Source: Pseudisothecium myosuroides (lineage: Eukaryota > Streptophyta > Bryopsida > Hypnales > Lembophyllaceae). From it: DNA of 64,000 nt. Position 1 is the first letter of the stretch. Each line of letters opens with the position of its first letter. The stretch spans positions 27,615,452-27,679,451 of the forward strand of contig OX637294.1 of the NCBI GenBank assembly GCA_951799445.1, written 5' to 3'. This document shows, one piece after another, positions 45,044 through 58,203 of the stretch. The position numbers and the translations under genes are program-made. The notes below the pieces were generated by a model. The model searched no databases. It was not told the DNA's origin and saw only the letters and a program-made list of their open reading frames with translations.

Positions 45044-45960
45044 CTGCACATGATAAATGTAGTAATGCATACATTTCTCTAATAAGTACGGAGTAACATA
45101 TAGAAGATATAATGATAAATCAACTTCAAACTGGAGTACTGGACCCCGCGCCATAGCTTGCAGCAATCTATCTCAATCTCATCTCAATCCCGTATATATA
45201 CTAGGACCGTGCCCAATCTATTTTAATGAAGTCTCTACGGTCAATCGAAAGCCACTATGCATAGGAGTTGTCATTTGTGCATGTTCAATTTTCAATAGCG
45301 ATTGCTACTTACTTGCAAAGTTCACCAACTGTAGCTATTCATGCTCATGTTCCTTGATTTACACCTGCAAGAAAACAGCAATGTAGCAGTACTTAGCCAA
45401 CAATATATTCCAATTGAAAGACAGTCACTTGTTTATCAAAAATCAGAGTGAGATTTCCAAAAGTTTGCGCTACACAGTTCTCTTCATGAACGACGATACA
45501 GTTTCCAATCTGCAAGACATGGAGACCAATTTGAAGGAAAGTACCGCTGCCAAGACACAGGCGTAGCTCCCGAGGTACGTGAACTGTTTGCTCTCTCCTC
45601 ATGAACACCATGAACAACGTCGCATTGCCCTAAAATCTTAAAATCGTACGTGTATACTACCATCGACAACCGAACTTAACGATGAGAAGAGGAATAATCA
45701 ACTTCCCAACAAAACATGCAGTCATGTATATATGCAGCGCAATGACATCGCGGTCAGACTAATTGAACAGTCAAATTTCAGTCGACATGCATGTGTGCAT
45801 GGCAATGAACCCCCAGCTAGTAAAAGAAACACTAATCCCTACACATGTATGCAGCGCAATGACATCGCACACTAAATGGGCTGCCACTCACCCAAATCAA
45901 GCTTCCTCGAAAACGTAATGCAGTGAGATCGAATTCACCAGTATGCCGAAGAACTCCAAA

Positions 45961-46012
45961 ATCGCAAGTTGCTCTGTGTAACGGAGATCGCAAGTTGCTC
46001 TATGTAACGGAG
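45961..46012. repeat. 26-bp direct duplication
   Basis: Two adjacent copies of a unit starting ATCGCAAGTTGCTCT and ending TAACGGAG, with one G/A difference. Confidence 0.85.
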
Positions 46013-46386
46013 ACACACTGTCCATGCATTCACCTCGAGAAGACTAGGTCAATGAGCTCCATAACTCCACCTGCCGAATTACTTCCAAGAAATGCACCTG
46101 CCTCGATAATTTCATTTCACAACGAAGGCTAAGCTACCGTGGATGTGGAAGGCCCCCGGTCAATTACTGAGTCACATCGAAAGCTACCCTACTGAACGAA
46201 AAGGTTAATACTTAGCTTTTTCCCATCATTCGACCTTACCCATGGCTGGCAATCGAAAGCCATGGCTCACGAGACTTGCGTGCCTGCTTGTCGATCTCTT
46301 TGAGTCACGGGTCGCAGTTCTCAAGCTGGCCAAGCTGCCCACCGATGAAAACACGATCCAACGCACAGTCTTGCATTCTTCATTAA

Positions 46387-47315
46387 CCCCTAAAGCACCA
46401 AGGCATTTTCTGGCTTGAAATCCATTGAGAATTGTCCTGTTCGCTGGGATCACCCAAAAAAACAAAAAAACATTTTTTAAAAATAGAATTTAACCATAGG
46501 ATCTTGTACTTCACTTGTTTATGATCATTTGGTAAACATTTCATGATGTTTGACTGTACGCATTGGAAGATATTAGCATTTGAAGTTGGAAAAAAAAAAA
46601 AAATTTTGACTGTTGAATTGCAATTTCAAATGACTTTGACCGCCATTTGTGGAAACGTTTTGCACTATAGACCATGAGTTTATAATTTTTTCCGGTGAAC
46701 ATTTGAGTTGAGTGTTGGAAATAAAACATTTCGGGATATAGAAATTAACTTGGTTTTCATTCACAAAAAAGTTGTTCAATAGAAGTAGGTCTGAGATTGT
46801 ATAAAATACTAAATTCTTAATAGCTCTAAGATGGAATTGAAACATCATTGGCCCAATGGTGAGACCGTTCTTGCAAACAAACTTCACCTTGTCAAAGTTT
46901 TCTTTTTGAGAAATTTTGAAAATTGCATTCAAAAACAAATTCTATAAGTTGTTTCTTAAAGAAGGTGCTTAGATTGCCCAAAAAACAAGATTGTCCATAC
47001 CTTTTGCAATATTAGTCCAAATAGAATGTATCAAAGCTTCAAATTCAGACAAAAGCATAATGTAGAAAAAATTACACATTAAAATAATTCATTTTTTGTG
47101 GGGTTTATTTTTTTGTTAATTGAATTGCTTTCAAGACTTAGGGTGGCATAACTTTTCCTCTTGAGCACCGATTGAAATAAAAATTATGTTTTCAAAAAGC
47201 GAATCTGATTTCCTACCTTCAAAAAAAGTTTCAAACAATCATGTGAAAAATTGGGGTCACATGTTCCTACCCAAAATCCCAAATGCCTCCCAAGGGGACT
47301 TTCGTCCTTTAGGGG
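46387..47315. mobile_element. TTAA/CCCCTAAAG inverted-repeat element, copy in 2-kb duplicon 1
   Basis: Left end TTAA-CCCCTAAAG, right end CTTTAGGGG-CTAA (one change from TTAA). 929 bp, no transposase. Same ends as 41489-42402. Confidence 0.55.
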
Positions 47316-47933
47316 CTAAAGGGCTAATCACAAGCATCGGAATCAAGCTAGGAGCTAATTCATGGTTTCGGCAAAATATTTATGGTTACATAAAAATTAT
47401 ATCAAACTAAAAAGAACTAAAGTTTGAGTGACGGCCAAATTAAAAGAAAATTAAATGTAAAAAATGTTGAATTGCATACATGTGAGGAAAAAACTCACAG
47501 TGCTATATATGAAGAATTGAATTTCCTATGCATAGTCTTTAGAATTCTATATAAGAAGTTTCCTTCAATTAAAATTAATTTTTTATTAGAAAGCCCCAAA
47601 AGTTGGGTAGCTTGTCTCATGATAAATGTATTAAAAAAATCCATATAATTAGGTTTTTAATGCTATTGTTTTCCGTAAAGACATATATACATATGTATAT
47701 AATTGCATTTCCGAATTCCTTATTGAAAGGGCTACATGAATTTTCTACATTAAAACAAATTGTATCCCTTAAATTTGGATTAGAATGCATTATAGGCAAT
47801 TATAATGAGGGCCAAATAATACGGGAGTTGCGTACCTGGGGGGCCAACTTCAAGTATTTAGTCTAAAGAGTAGAGTAGTTTGGAGCCAAGTTAGTCAAGT
47901 GCCATTATCACAACTGTACAACTGCGTAAAATC

Positions 47934-47971
47934 TCTCTTAGTGCATAGTCCCAACACTATGCACTAAGAGA
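47934..47971. repeat. 15-bp perfect hairpin
   Basis: Arm TCTCTTAGTGCATAG, loop of 8 bases, exact complementary arm. Also present in the second duplicon at 57897-57934. Could be the tip of an inverted-repeat insertion; no small-RNA evidence is available here. Confidence 0.85.
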
Positions 47972-48225
47972 AGTTCCACTACATTCCTATGGATTTATTA
48001 ATATATGGATTTCATTTCAACCTCTGTTGGATTTCCTTCTGGTTGTAGGGTAGTTTTTAGCAGCTGCAACCTCGAGGCTATTGCTTAGAGAATGGTGGGG
48101 TGACCCTATCCATCGCCTATCCATTATCTTTTCATATAATAATAATGTTATAGCACCTAAATCCCACATAGCGGAGCAAGTAGAGTTTAGGCTTGTAGCA
48201 AAGCGCATGCGGGAGAAGTATGAAG

Positions 48226-50706
48226 GCGTAATCTCTATTACTAGCTTTGATGTTTTAGTTATATTGAAAAATTTGTAAAGTCATTAACATTGGGTGGGCA
48301 AGCAAAATTCTAGGGCATTCAGGATAGATGGCCTTTGTTCCTTTGAGAGAAGTGGAGTGGAGCCCGTGGCCTAAGGAACTTCAGGGCATGTGAATAGGGT
48401 GCCATATTGACATCAAAACAAGGGACCGTTAAGTTAATGTGGGGATTAACGTCAATGTGATGTCATGTTAACGGGTGCTGGGTTAATGCAAACTGGACCC
48501 TAAAAAGGATTATCATTCTAATGCTAAAATGGCACTCAAATGACTAGACATTGTTTTGATGCTAGAATAGGCCAAGACTAATGTTGGGTAATTTTGATGT
48601 AAAAATTGTACCACTTGTGCTTTGAACTGACAACATGCAACTTAGACTACCATAATACGCCATATATTTCAATGATGAAATGGCTCCACAATTACACTAA
48701 TTTGGTGCTAAAATGTAACAATCTTAGATTGTTGAGAACTCTAACATGATGACTTTTGATGTTAAAATGGCAGCATAATTGTGCTAAAATCAAACTATAT
48801 TTTCAGTAAAATAACACTCATCAATGTATTTTTTATGCTTAAATAGCTATGAAATGTCAATATAACAGCAACACGTAATTGCAACACTAGCATCATACCA
48901 TCACATTCTTTTGATGCTAAAATGATGCGACAACTAACATTACAATGGGATATAGTGGCACAAATAGAACGGTAAAATAATACCATCAATGTAAATTTCA
49001 CGTTCAAACATCTTTTATGCTATTGTCAAAATGGCATTCAACAAATCATCAACAAGATATTAATACACCTTTCAATAGTGATGATAGTAGGAAATTTGAT
49101 ATGCATATATATATATATATATATATAATTTATTTTATTTATTTTATTTATTTATTTATTTTTCAGTCCCCAAGTATTTACAATTGTAATCATGAAATAC
49201 AAAGCTAAACCTATTCAATTGTCTTCATCATCATAATGAAATACAATGGTTCATATGAGTGGCAAGTCACTTTTCAAAGGTTGAACCTCAATTTAAAAAA
49301 TACTAGCTCCATCTAAATTTGATATAACCATGGATCCTTGGTCATACTGAAAACGGAAAAAAAACATCTACTTGTCTCCATGTGCCACCATCAATTCCTA
49401 ACACTTCCAAGTATGCTTTTGTTCTCACCTGCAGCAAATTGATACTTTATCAGTCTATAGTACCAACATACAAGACACATATAACAATCCAATCATTGAT
49501 GGCCCTACTTACTATTGTTTAGAGAGAAGTGACAAATATATTAAATGAAAACTTCATGAGTAAATAATTGAACAATAATTCCAATTCTAAAATGAAATTT
49601 TCCTAAAGTTTTCAAGTTGAGCCCCTTAGGTTAGGGTTTTGGATTACCTAACCTAATGTAAGATACATAAAACATCAAAGCAGGCTTTGAAATAGTTGAA
49701 GTTTGTTGCATTCAACAATTCACACATTGTTTATAATACAACCACTTAACACTTTACTTCAAAGAAAAATGAAATGTGGGGAACATTGGTATTTAGAACA
49801 AACAACATTTCCAATATGCAATGGTATACAAACTTAACACTACAATTAGTACATAGCAAAGGTATAGATTAGAGAGAATACATCTTCAATACAAGCAACA
49901 AAACGTACCAACAAACAATATAATTTAATTCTTACATTTTGGATCTTCCACACCAACTTTTCTCCGCTCCTACGATCTATTTTCTTTTGCCTTAGATTTG
50001 GTCTTCTTCCACATCCTATACAACAAAATAAAACACATGGATTAAAATACTATTACAACAAATATGAATCAAAGAAAAAGATTATAAGCTTTCTACATGT
50101 ACATAAAGAGAATGAGCTCAATTTTTAGAAGTATGAAAAAGGGTGATGCATCAAAGCATCCTGTGATGCTCCTAGCTAAGTAGAAATACCACACAGCCGA
50201 CACACCAGCCCCTTCCCATACTTGGACAATAGCCCCATTCAAAGAGACTCAAAGCATCATGTGGTGCCGCAAGACAAAGTTGCAAAAACCACACAATCGA
50301 GACTTCTAGGAACAAATAGCCATGGTCTCGAAAAAGCAAGACATATGTAACAACTACAAGGTTTGAATTGAATCAATGGATGGCAATCTATTAAGCAAAC
50401 AAATCCAAGTTGTTGTAAACCATTAATTCACATCAAAACATACTTCGATGTCTTGTTGCAACAAATTTAACTCACGCCTTCAAATTTGACCAATCCTTAA
50501 GAATGATATGCCCTACAAATCCAAAATAAGCCATGTTGTAATATTTGTCCTCAAAAGCCCATCCAAAAACAAGGGATCAGATTCCATGTCAAAAGGTTTA
50601 AAAAAAGACAGTTTTCAAAAAATCAAAAAATCAATTAGAGATTTACCTTAGGTGTTAAACCTTGCACATCCTTGCAGAGGCAAAAGATAACAACTCGCAC
50701 TGCAAT
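48226..50706. other. Intergenic, degenerate ATGCTAAAATGGCA-type repeats and microsatellite
   Basis: 48.4-49.0 kb is a loose array of words such as GATGCTAAAATGG. 49103-49166 is an (AT)n plus (TTTA)n microsatellite. The rest is AT-rich without a recognised gene. Confidence 0.5.
49103..49166. repeat. (AT)n-(TTTA)n compound microsatellite
   Basis: About 12 AT dinucleotides followed by about nine TTTA/TTTTA units. Confidence 0.9.
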
Positions 50707-51318
50707 CACTACAAGAAAAAACAGTGTCGAATCCAACATGATAATCAACTCGTATATGTTGGTTGAAACGGTTGACTAGGACATTTTGGTTCGGATAAAA
50801 ATCAACACTTCTATGTTGATTTTATATCTTGATTTGGTCAAATTAAAAAAATTACTATTATTATTCAATAATCTGGCACGTAAGCTGCCACATAGGTTGA
50901 ACTTGCCACGCATGCAAGGCTGCCACATCACTAGACCTACCAAACGAATTGGATTGCCACGTCAACGGCCAACAAATTGATGCTAAATAATTAATTGAAG
51001 CTTCCAAAATAGATTCTTAATTTTAAATTTTAACTTCGAAAAATTCAACATTATATTCAAAATAATTAAATATATACAATAATTGAGCTTTAAATGCCAA
51101 AATTGACCACTACATTCCAAATAATCTAATACATGTTACAAATGAATTTTGAATGCCACTTACCTTGGAGTTTGATGAGAGGGAAAGACAAGACCTTTAT
51201 ACAAGTGGGGTGGTAGGAGGTAGGACAACCCATATGGGATTTGTAAAGAGTGAGGATTAGTAAGAGCTCAACCGCTCATACTTTACAAGTAGAAATTGTG
51301 GTTTAGGTAGAATTTTAG

Positions 51319-51640
51319 ACCTCATTTAGGCGGTGTAGAGTTACTTTTTTCAAAAAAATTTGAACTAAGAATTTGTGTAAAATGAAGCTAAATGTCATCT
51401 CCAAAAATCCGTTTGAGATTTTAAGCCTCCAATCAAAAGTTATGGACAAATTTGAGAGAGGGGTTGGAAGGGACATTTTTTTTGACAATTTCAAACATCC
51501 ACTTTGAAAGTTGTCCATAACTTTTGATTGGAGGCTCAAAACATCAAAAGGATTCTTGGAGATGAAATTTGCCTTTGTTTCACAACCTCTTTTAGTTCAA
51601 AGTGCTTTAAAAAAAGTTATTCTACTGTGCCAAAATGAGG
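51319..51640. repeat. Palindrome shared between CACTA elements
   Basis: Inverted arms around 51480 with core CCTCCAATCAAAAGTTATGG and its complement at about 51515. Homologous to 8354-8712. Confidence 0.8.
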
Positions 51641-51815
51641 TGTGAAGTTCTACTTTGCACACAATTCCTACATTTTGACAGTGAGCGGTCAAGCTCTCAT
51701 CTTCAAATTATCCCATACTCTTTGAGAATTTATAATGAACAATGGATTTCATTATAAAAACAACCTCTCCATCCATCATTATCACTAAATTTCAATGAAA
51801 TACAGCGACTTCTAG

Positions 51816-52572
51816 AAATAGTTGGGGCCACTATATAAAATGTTCTCATAAATTGAGAAATTAGAATTATGAAGTGAAATTGCCCTCATATTGTTGTACA
51901 AAGGGGATTCTACCTTCATGTACAATTTCACTTAGAATGGACTATATTTAGACCTATTATTCTTTGAATGAAATTTCTATTTAAATTTTTTTTTTCGTGA
52001 AAAGTCAAAATGTCTCATTTTTAAAATAGGAAGAATTTACATCTTGACTAGAATCACATATGATAAGTTCCATGAATTTTAGATTTTTATTGATTGAAAT
52101 CTTATTGATTAAAATTTGATCTCAAAATTTTGATTTTTTAATTTTTCACTCCATAAATTGCAAAAAAATAAAACAAAAATTCAAAATAGCATCAAATAAC
52201 TACGTATATCAAAAACATATTTGCAATTTATGGAGTGAAAAATTAAAAAGTCAAAATGTTGAGGTCAAATTTTAATCAATAAGATTTCAATCAATAAAAA
52301 TCCAAAATTCATGGAACTTGTAATATGTGATTCTAGTTAAGATGCACATTCTTCCTATAAGAAAAATGACCCATTTTGACTTTTCACAAAAAAATTATTT
52401 TTACATAAAAATTTCATTCAAAGAATGATAGGTCTAAATATAGTCCATTCTAAGTGAAATTGTACATGAAGGTAAAATCCCTTTTGTACAACAACAAGTC
52501 GAAATTTCTTCTAATAATTCTAATTTCTCAATTTATTAAAGCGATTTGTATAGTGGCCAATTATTTTTGGGA
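51816..52572. repeat. Very large inverted repeat, arms about 345 bp
   Basis: Left arm about 51816-52160, right arm about 52213-52572, spacer about 50 bp. Matching landmarks include GGCCACTATA, CATAAATTGAGAAATTAGAAT, AATTTCACTTAGAATGGACT and TTTTTCACTCCATAAATTGC with their complements. Arms look roughly 85-90 percent similar by eye. Confidence 0.85.
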
Positions 52573-52990
52573 ATCACTATAAGTCCATCACCTTGTCATC
52601 TAGAATATCTTGATTTTAGATGGTCATTGGACTCTATTTTGGACTTTCTCGCTAATATTGGACATTTCCATTTTTTACAACATTTTGGTCACTTAATTTT
52701 TGCTGAATTTGACAATATTTCTTATTCACTTTATTTATTTTTTGGCATACTTTTAAATAATTATTTTTGGCCAACCCTGCCCTAATACTACAACATGTGG
52801 GAAAATGAAAATGATGTTGAGAGGATTGCCAAATCAACTAAGCAAGTTTTTTTTTGTTCAAATCAACCAAGTCATGTCGATTGATGTTTTGGAGACCGCC
52901 CAAATCAATAGAGCCCAAAATTTTTTTGTCGTAATCAACGTAAATGCATTTATCTTTTGTTAATTAGGGCCCCTTTTTCTTGTAGTGAAT

Positions 52991-55640
52991 ACAAGGAATT
53001 TGAGAGCTTTGGATGCTTTGACAAAGCAATGAAATTTCTTCCAATGAAGACCCAAATCTTTTGCTTTTAGAATAAGCACCAAAAAAAGCAAGAGAGTCAC
53101 CAACTTGGTTTAGCAATGCGGTTTGCAGAAGTAGAAACGATTTCCAACCAAAATCATAAAAGAAATGAAAGACCCTAAACCTAAATTGTAGCTCAACTTA
53201 TTTGTAATCAAAATCACAAACTCCAATACCAATCCCAAAAATGTATCTGCATCCAACGATTCAACAATACAGCAACCCGACAAAATTGCCCAAGTAGAAG
53301 GGTAAGATTTCCAAATAAGGGACGCCATTAGGTCCAAGGACGATTTCAAATGCCTCTACCTCGATAACAACAAAAACTTTATAAACAAAAATACTTCAAG
53401 CATTGGCGGAATTCCTAGAAGACAAAAATGGCAAACAAAGAGGGCTAGGAGGAACCTTTGATGATGTAATTTGGAATCTTTAAGCTAAAGTAGGCTACTA
53501 ATTTTCCTTGTTTCATTTTAAATTACTTTGATTAGACATTGCTAGTTAGGGCCGAGGCCTAAGATAAGGTTAGATCATTAGGACTAGAAGTCAATCCAAG
53601 TTTGACCTTAGAATCTTAGAGTAGAGGATTAGAGGTTTTCAAAACTATAAAGTACATAGAATTTGGAGTTAAAACAAGAAATATATAGGTAGATGAAGTT
53701 TGGCGTGTAGATTGGATGAAAAACACCTAAAATTATCCAAACGGAACAAGATTAGGAAATTAAGAAGTAAAAATAATTGAGATCCCAAAAGTGAAACTTT
53801 AAGTTAATTTGGAAAATTTTAAGTTAATAGTAATTAGTGGAAAAAGTTTGAAATATTGATTAGCGGTCAAACTTCATCCATCAATAGCTTCCACTAGGAA
53901 AGGTCAACTTAAAAGTAGAGTAGCAAATTAGAAAGGTCAAACAAAATATTTAGAAAAGTTAATGAAGGATGAAGTTTAGACTAAGGAATGGATGAAGATA
54001 GGTAGGATCCATCCATCCACGGCCAAATTTGGATCTTAGAATATAAACCCTAGCCTAGATCCATAGCCAAAATCTTAAGTCAAATTGGAATTAGGAGCAT
54101 CTAGAAAAAACATGGATGAAGTTTGAAGTATTGATTAGCAATCAAACTTCATCCGCGCATAACTTTTGCTAGGAGTATTAGATTTTTATGAATTTTATGT
54201 TTTTGAAAATGGCATGAGCTTGTCTACAACCTGAGATTGCTAAATTTATACTATCTCTATTTTTATTAGAAAATCACCGCGGCCTAGTTAGTTACCTTGT
54301 CCAAATCAATTCTTGCGCTTAGACCTAGGGATTGGGGCTCTTTTTGCAAGTAGTAGTATGCATTTAGGTACTTAGAAAAAAAGATACATTGCTTGGAAGG
54401 CACAATGAACCGACGTTAGGCACCCGCTTAGTATAGAATTTTCACGCTAGTTTAAGAACCTGGTTGTGAACGTCTAATTATCAAGGGTAGATAATTAAAT
54501 GTCCACAATATGCTAATTAGTATCCAAACTTCATTCACCTAAATTCTACATACTATATAATTACAATGTGATACAAACTATTGACAAACTAAGTCTATGT
54601 ACTAGCAATTGTTAATTTTAGATGCTCTTTTAATAATTAACTATCAATTTGTCTTGTACTAAACTGAAATCCATCTTTATTCATTGAATTTCAAGTACTA
54701 CGACACAAAAGATGATACAAGCCTATGAAGAGCAACACAACAATAAACTACTATTAGCAAATTATCTATCAGAGTACAATAATTTGCACCAATATGACAT
54801 TTATTTTAAAAATTTAAGGAAAATGATGGTGTCAAAATGATAGTCAATTGGCTCTGAAATGGCCCAAAGAATATGTGAACGTCAAAACAATGAAAAAATG
54901 ACATTGAAATATTGTTACGTACCATGTCTTCTAAAGTGGCATTGAAATGTGCCTATGAAAATTGTAGTGCAATGGCACCAAATAGGCATTGAAGAAAAGG
55001 ATGTCAAAATTGTGCCCTCATAAAGTTAAAGTATTATTGTCATGATGCAAAAATGGTATGACATTTGTCTAAAATGAATACAAAATTAGTTCACGGTAGA
55101 AAGATGTCAATATGGCATTTGAATAGTGTTAGCTAAATTGGCATGAACATGACATTGAAAATGTGCATGTCAACAATGCTCTAATATGGCAGCACAATGG
55201 AGTGAAGATGATAAAGGGATGGTGCATATATAGAGTTGCATCAAAGTAGCATGAAACGGACATTGAAAATATACACTGTAAATTGACATCTCTCCAATAG
55301 TCAAATATTTCAATCACTATGGCATGGAAATGGTAAAAAAATGGCACTAGAATGGCATATACATGACATTGTATTATCGGATGCCTTGTTATTGCTACAA
55401 TAATAGTAGAATAGTTCATGTGAACTTGGCATGAAAATTACACAAAAATAGTGCATGTTTGGTTTTGCATCATTTTGACCCTCAAACTAATGCTAATTTG
55501 ATATTGAATTACTGTTCCCCAAAATCATGTCAAAATGGCTCTACAATAACGTCAAGATGACAATGCTGACTTTGCATTGAAATGATATTAAGATAATTTG
55601 GTGCCACCTCGGTATCAAAGTAAATCTCAAAATGACACTT
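52991..55640. other. Intergenic repeats
   Basis: 53.0-53.4 kb: no gene recognised. 53.47-54.5 kb: repeat in minus orientation related to 58.2-59.3 kb. 54.78-55.62 kb: loose array of AAATGGCA and TGACATT words. Confidence 0.5.
53470..54500 (-). repeat. Retroelement-like repeat, minus orientation
   Basis: Reverse complement matches 58204-59300: CATTGTGCCTTCCAAGCAAT, TCATGCCATTT and several TTCATCC/GGATGAA pairs. A hairpin of 8 bp with a 7-base loop lies at 54475-54497, next to the complement of ACAACCAGG. Confidence 0.6.
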
Positions 55641-55718
55641 AGGTGGACTCTATGTTAGATTGCTGTCAAAGAGGCATGCAAATAATCTTGCCCAACTTTT
55701 CTGACCTGCTCTTCCTTC

Positions 55719-56321
55719 GATGTGAGGTACACATCCCCTTGCTGTATGTACACAATCAGGTCTGTGCTGCTGCCATTTCATATGTAGTGGTTCTGGGCAT
55801 CAATCGTGATAAGCATGGGAAACATAGCTAATCTCATGCAGTTCTCAAGCTGGCCAAGCTGCCCACCGATGAAAACACGATGTGAGGTACACATCCCCTC
55901 ACTGTATGTACCCTCTCTTTGAGTCACGGGTCGCAGTTCTCAAGCTGGCCAAGCTGCCCACCGATGAAAACACGATGTGAGGTACACATCCCCTCGCTGT
56001 ATGTACACAATCAGGTCTGTGCTGCTGCCATTTCATATGTAGTGGTTCTGGGCATCAAGCGTGATAAGCATGGGAAACATAGCTAGTCTCATGCAGAACA
56101 AGTCTTCACTGACTCACAACTCAGTGTTTCATATTATTGAAAGCCAACCTACTGAACAAAGTTTGAGGTTGATACTTAGTTTTTTCCCATCATTCGACCT
56201 TACCCATGGCTGGCAATCGAAAGCCATGGCTCACGAGACTTGCGTGCCTGCTTGTCGATCTCTTTGAGTCACGGGTCGCAGTTCTCAAGCTGGCCAAGCT
56301 GCCCACCGATGAAAACACGAT
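55719..56321. repeat. Nested short direct duplications
   Basis: Segment X (44 bp, from GCAGTTCTCAAGCTGG to AACACGAT) at 55838, 55933 and 56278. Segment Y (about 112 bp, from GATGTGAGGTACACATCC) at 55719 and 55974, with a truncated copy at 55879-55910. Order Y-X-y-X-Y-X. Confidence 0.9.
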
Positions 56322-58200
56322 CCAACGCACAGTCTTGCATTCTTCATTAACCCCTAAAGCACCAAGGCATTTTCTGGCTTGAAAACCATTGAGAATTGTC
56401 CTGTTCGCTGGGATCACCCAAAAAAACAAAAAAACATTTTTTAAAAATAGAATTTAACCATAGGATCTTGTACTTCACTTGTTTATGATCATTTGGTAAA
56501 CATTTCATGATGTTTGACTGTACGCATTGGAAGATATTAGCATTTGAAGTTGGAAAAAAAAAAAAAAATTTGACTGTTGAATTGCAATTTCAAATGACTT
56601 TGACCGCCATTTGTGGAAACGTTTTGCACTATAGACCATGAGTTTATAATTTTTTCCGGTGAACATTTGAGTTGAGTGTTGGAAATAAAACATTTCGGGA
56701 TATAGAAATTAACTTGGTTTTCATTCACAAAAAAGTTGTTCAATAGAAGTAGGTCTGAGATTGTATAAAATACTAAATTCTTAATAGCTCTAAGATGGAA
56801 TTGAAACATCATTGGCCCAATGGTGAGACCGTTCTTGCAAACAAACTTCACCTTGTCAAAGTTTTCTTTTTGAGAAATTTTGAAAATTGCATTCAAAAAC
56901 AAATTCTATAAGTTGTTTCTTAAAGAAGGTGCTTAGATTGCCCAAAAAACAAGATTGTCCATACCTTTTGCAATATTAGTCCAAATAGAATGTATCAAAG
57001 CTTCAAATTCAGACAAAAGCATAATGTAGAAAAAATTACACATTAAAATAATTCATTTTTTGTGGGGTTTATTTTTTTGTTAATTGAATTGCTTTCAAGA
57101 CTTAGGGTGGCATAACTTTTCCTCTTGAGCACCGATTGAAATAAAAATTATGTTTTCAAAAAGCGAATCTGATTTCCTACCTTCAAAAAAAGTTTCAAAC
57201 AATCATGTGAAAAATTGGGGTCACATGTTCCTACCCAAAATCCCAAGTGCCTCCCAAGGGGACTTTCGTTCTTTAGGGGCTAAAGGGCTAATCACAAGCA
57301 TCGGAATCAAGCTAGGAGCTAATTCATGGTTTAGGCAAAATATTTATGGTTACATAAAAATTATATCAAACTAAAAAGACCTAAAGTTTGAGTGACGGCC
57401 AAATTAAAAGAAAATTAAATGTAAAAAATGTTGAATTGCATACATGTGAGGAAAAAACTCACAGTGCTATATATGAAGAATTGAATTTCCTATGCATAGT
57501 CTTTAGAATTCTATATAAGAAGTTTCCTTCAATTAAAATTAATTTTTTATTAGAAAGCCCCAAAAGTTGGGTAGCTTGTCTCATGATAAATGTATTAAAA
57601 AAATCCATATAATTAGGTTTTTAATGCTATTGTTTTCCGTAAAGACATATATACGTATGTATATAATTGCATTTCCGAATTCCTTATTGAAAGGGCTACA
57701 TGAATTTTCTACATTAAAACAAATTGTATCCCTTAAATTTGGATTAGAATGCATTTAGGCAATTATAATGAGGGCCAAATAATACGGGAGTTGCGTACCT
57801 GGGGGGCCAACTTCAAGTATTTAGTCTAAAGAGTAGAGTAGTTTGGAGCCAAGTTAGTCAAGTGCCATTATCACAACTGTACAACTGCATAAAACCTCTC
57901 TTAGTGCATAGTCCCAACACTATGCACTAAGAGAAGTTCCACTATATTCCTATGGATTTATTAATATATGGATTTCATTTCAACCTCTGTTGGATTTCCT
58001 TCTGGTTGTAGGGTAGTTTTTAGCAGCTGCAACCTCGAGGCTATTGCTTAGAGAATGGTGGAGTGACCCTTCAATGCCAACTATCCATCGCCTATCCATT
58101 ATCTTTTCATATAATAATAATGTTATAGCACCTAAACCCTACATAGCGGAGCAAGTAGAGTTTAGGCTTGTAGCAAAGCGCATGCGGGATAAGTATGAAG
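56172..58200. repeat. 2-kb dispersed duplication, copy 2
   Basis: Second copy. An 11-bp insertion near 58070 and a short deletion near 57753 distinguish it from copy 1. Its right edge abuts a different repeat that starts near 58204. Confidence 0.92.
56351..57279. mobile_element. TTAA/CCCCTAAAG inverted-repeat element, copy in 2-kb duplicon 2
   Basis: Duplicate of 46387-47315 carried by the 2-kb duplication, with the same degenerated right flank. Confidence 0.55.
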
Positions 58201-58203
58201 GGG

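Larger units (their letters stand above)
46208..48225. repeat. 2-kb dispersed duplication, copy 1
   Basis: Matches 56172-58200 at a 9,964-bp offset with only a few substitutions and small indels. Contains a TTAA-flanked inverted-repeat element (46387-47315), so that insertion predates the duplication. No coding gene recognised; its frames are short and weak. Confidence 0.92.
50707..52987. mobile_element. Non-autonomous CACTA-type transposon, 2.3 kb
   Basis: Terminal inverted repeats CACTACAAGAAAAA at 50707 and TTTTTCTTGTAGTG ending at 52987, flanked by a perfect AAT 3-bp duplication (50704-50706, 52988-52990). It contains two palindromes (51319-51640 and 51816-52572) and TGCCAC clusters, and no transposase frame. 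Related to the element at 7484-9179. Confidence 0.87.

Noticed and set aside
46226..46465. 79-codon frame duplicated at 56190-56429 as a conserved gene
   Set aside because: Conservation is explained by the recent 2-kb duplication; no domain, and it overlaps the TTAA-flanked element end.
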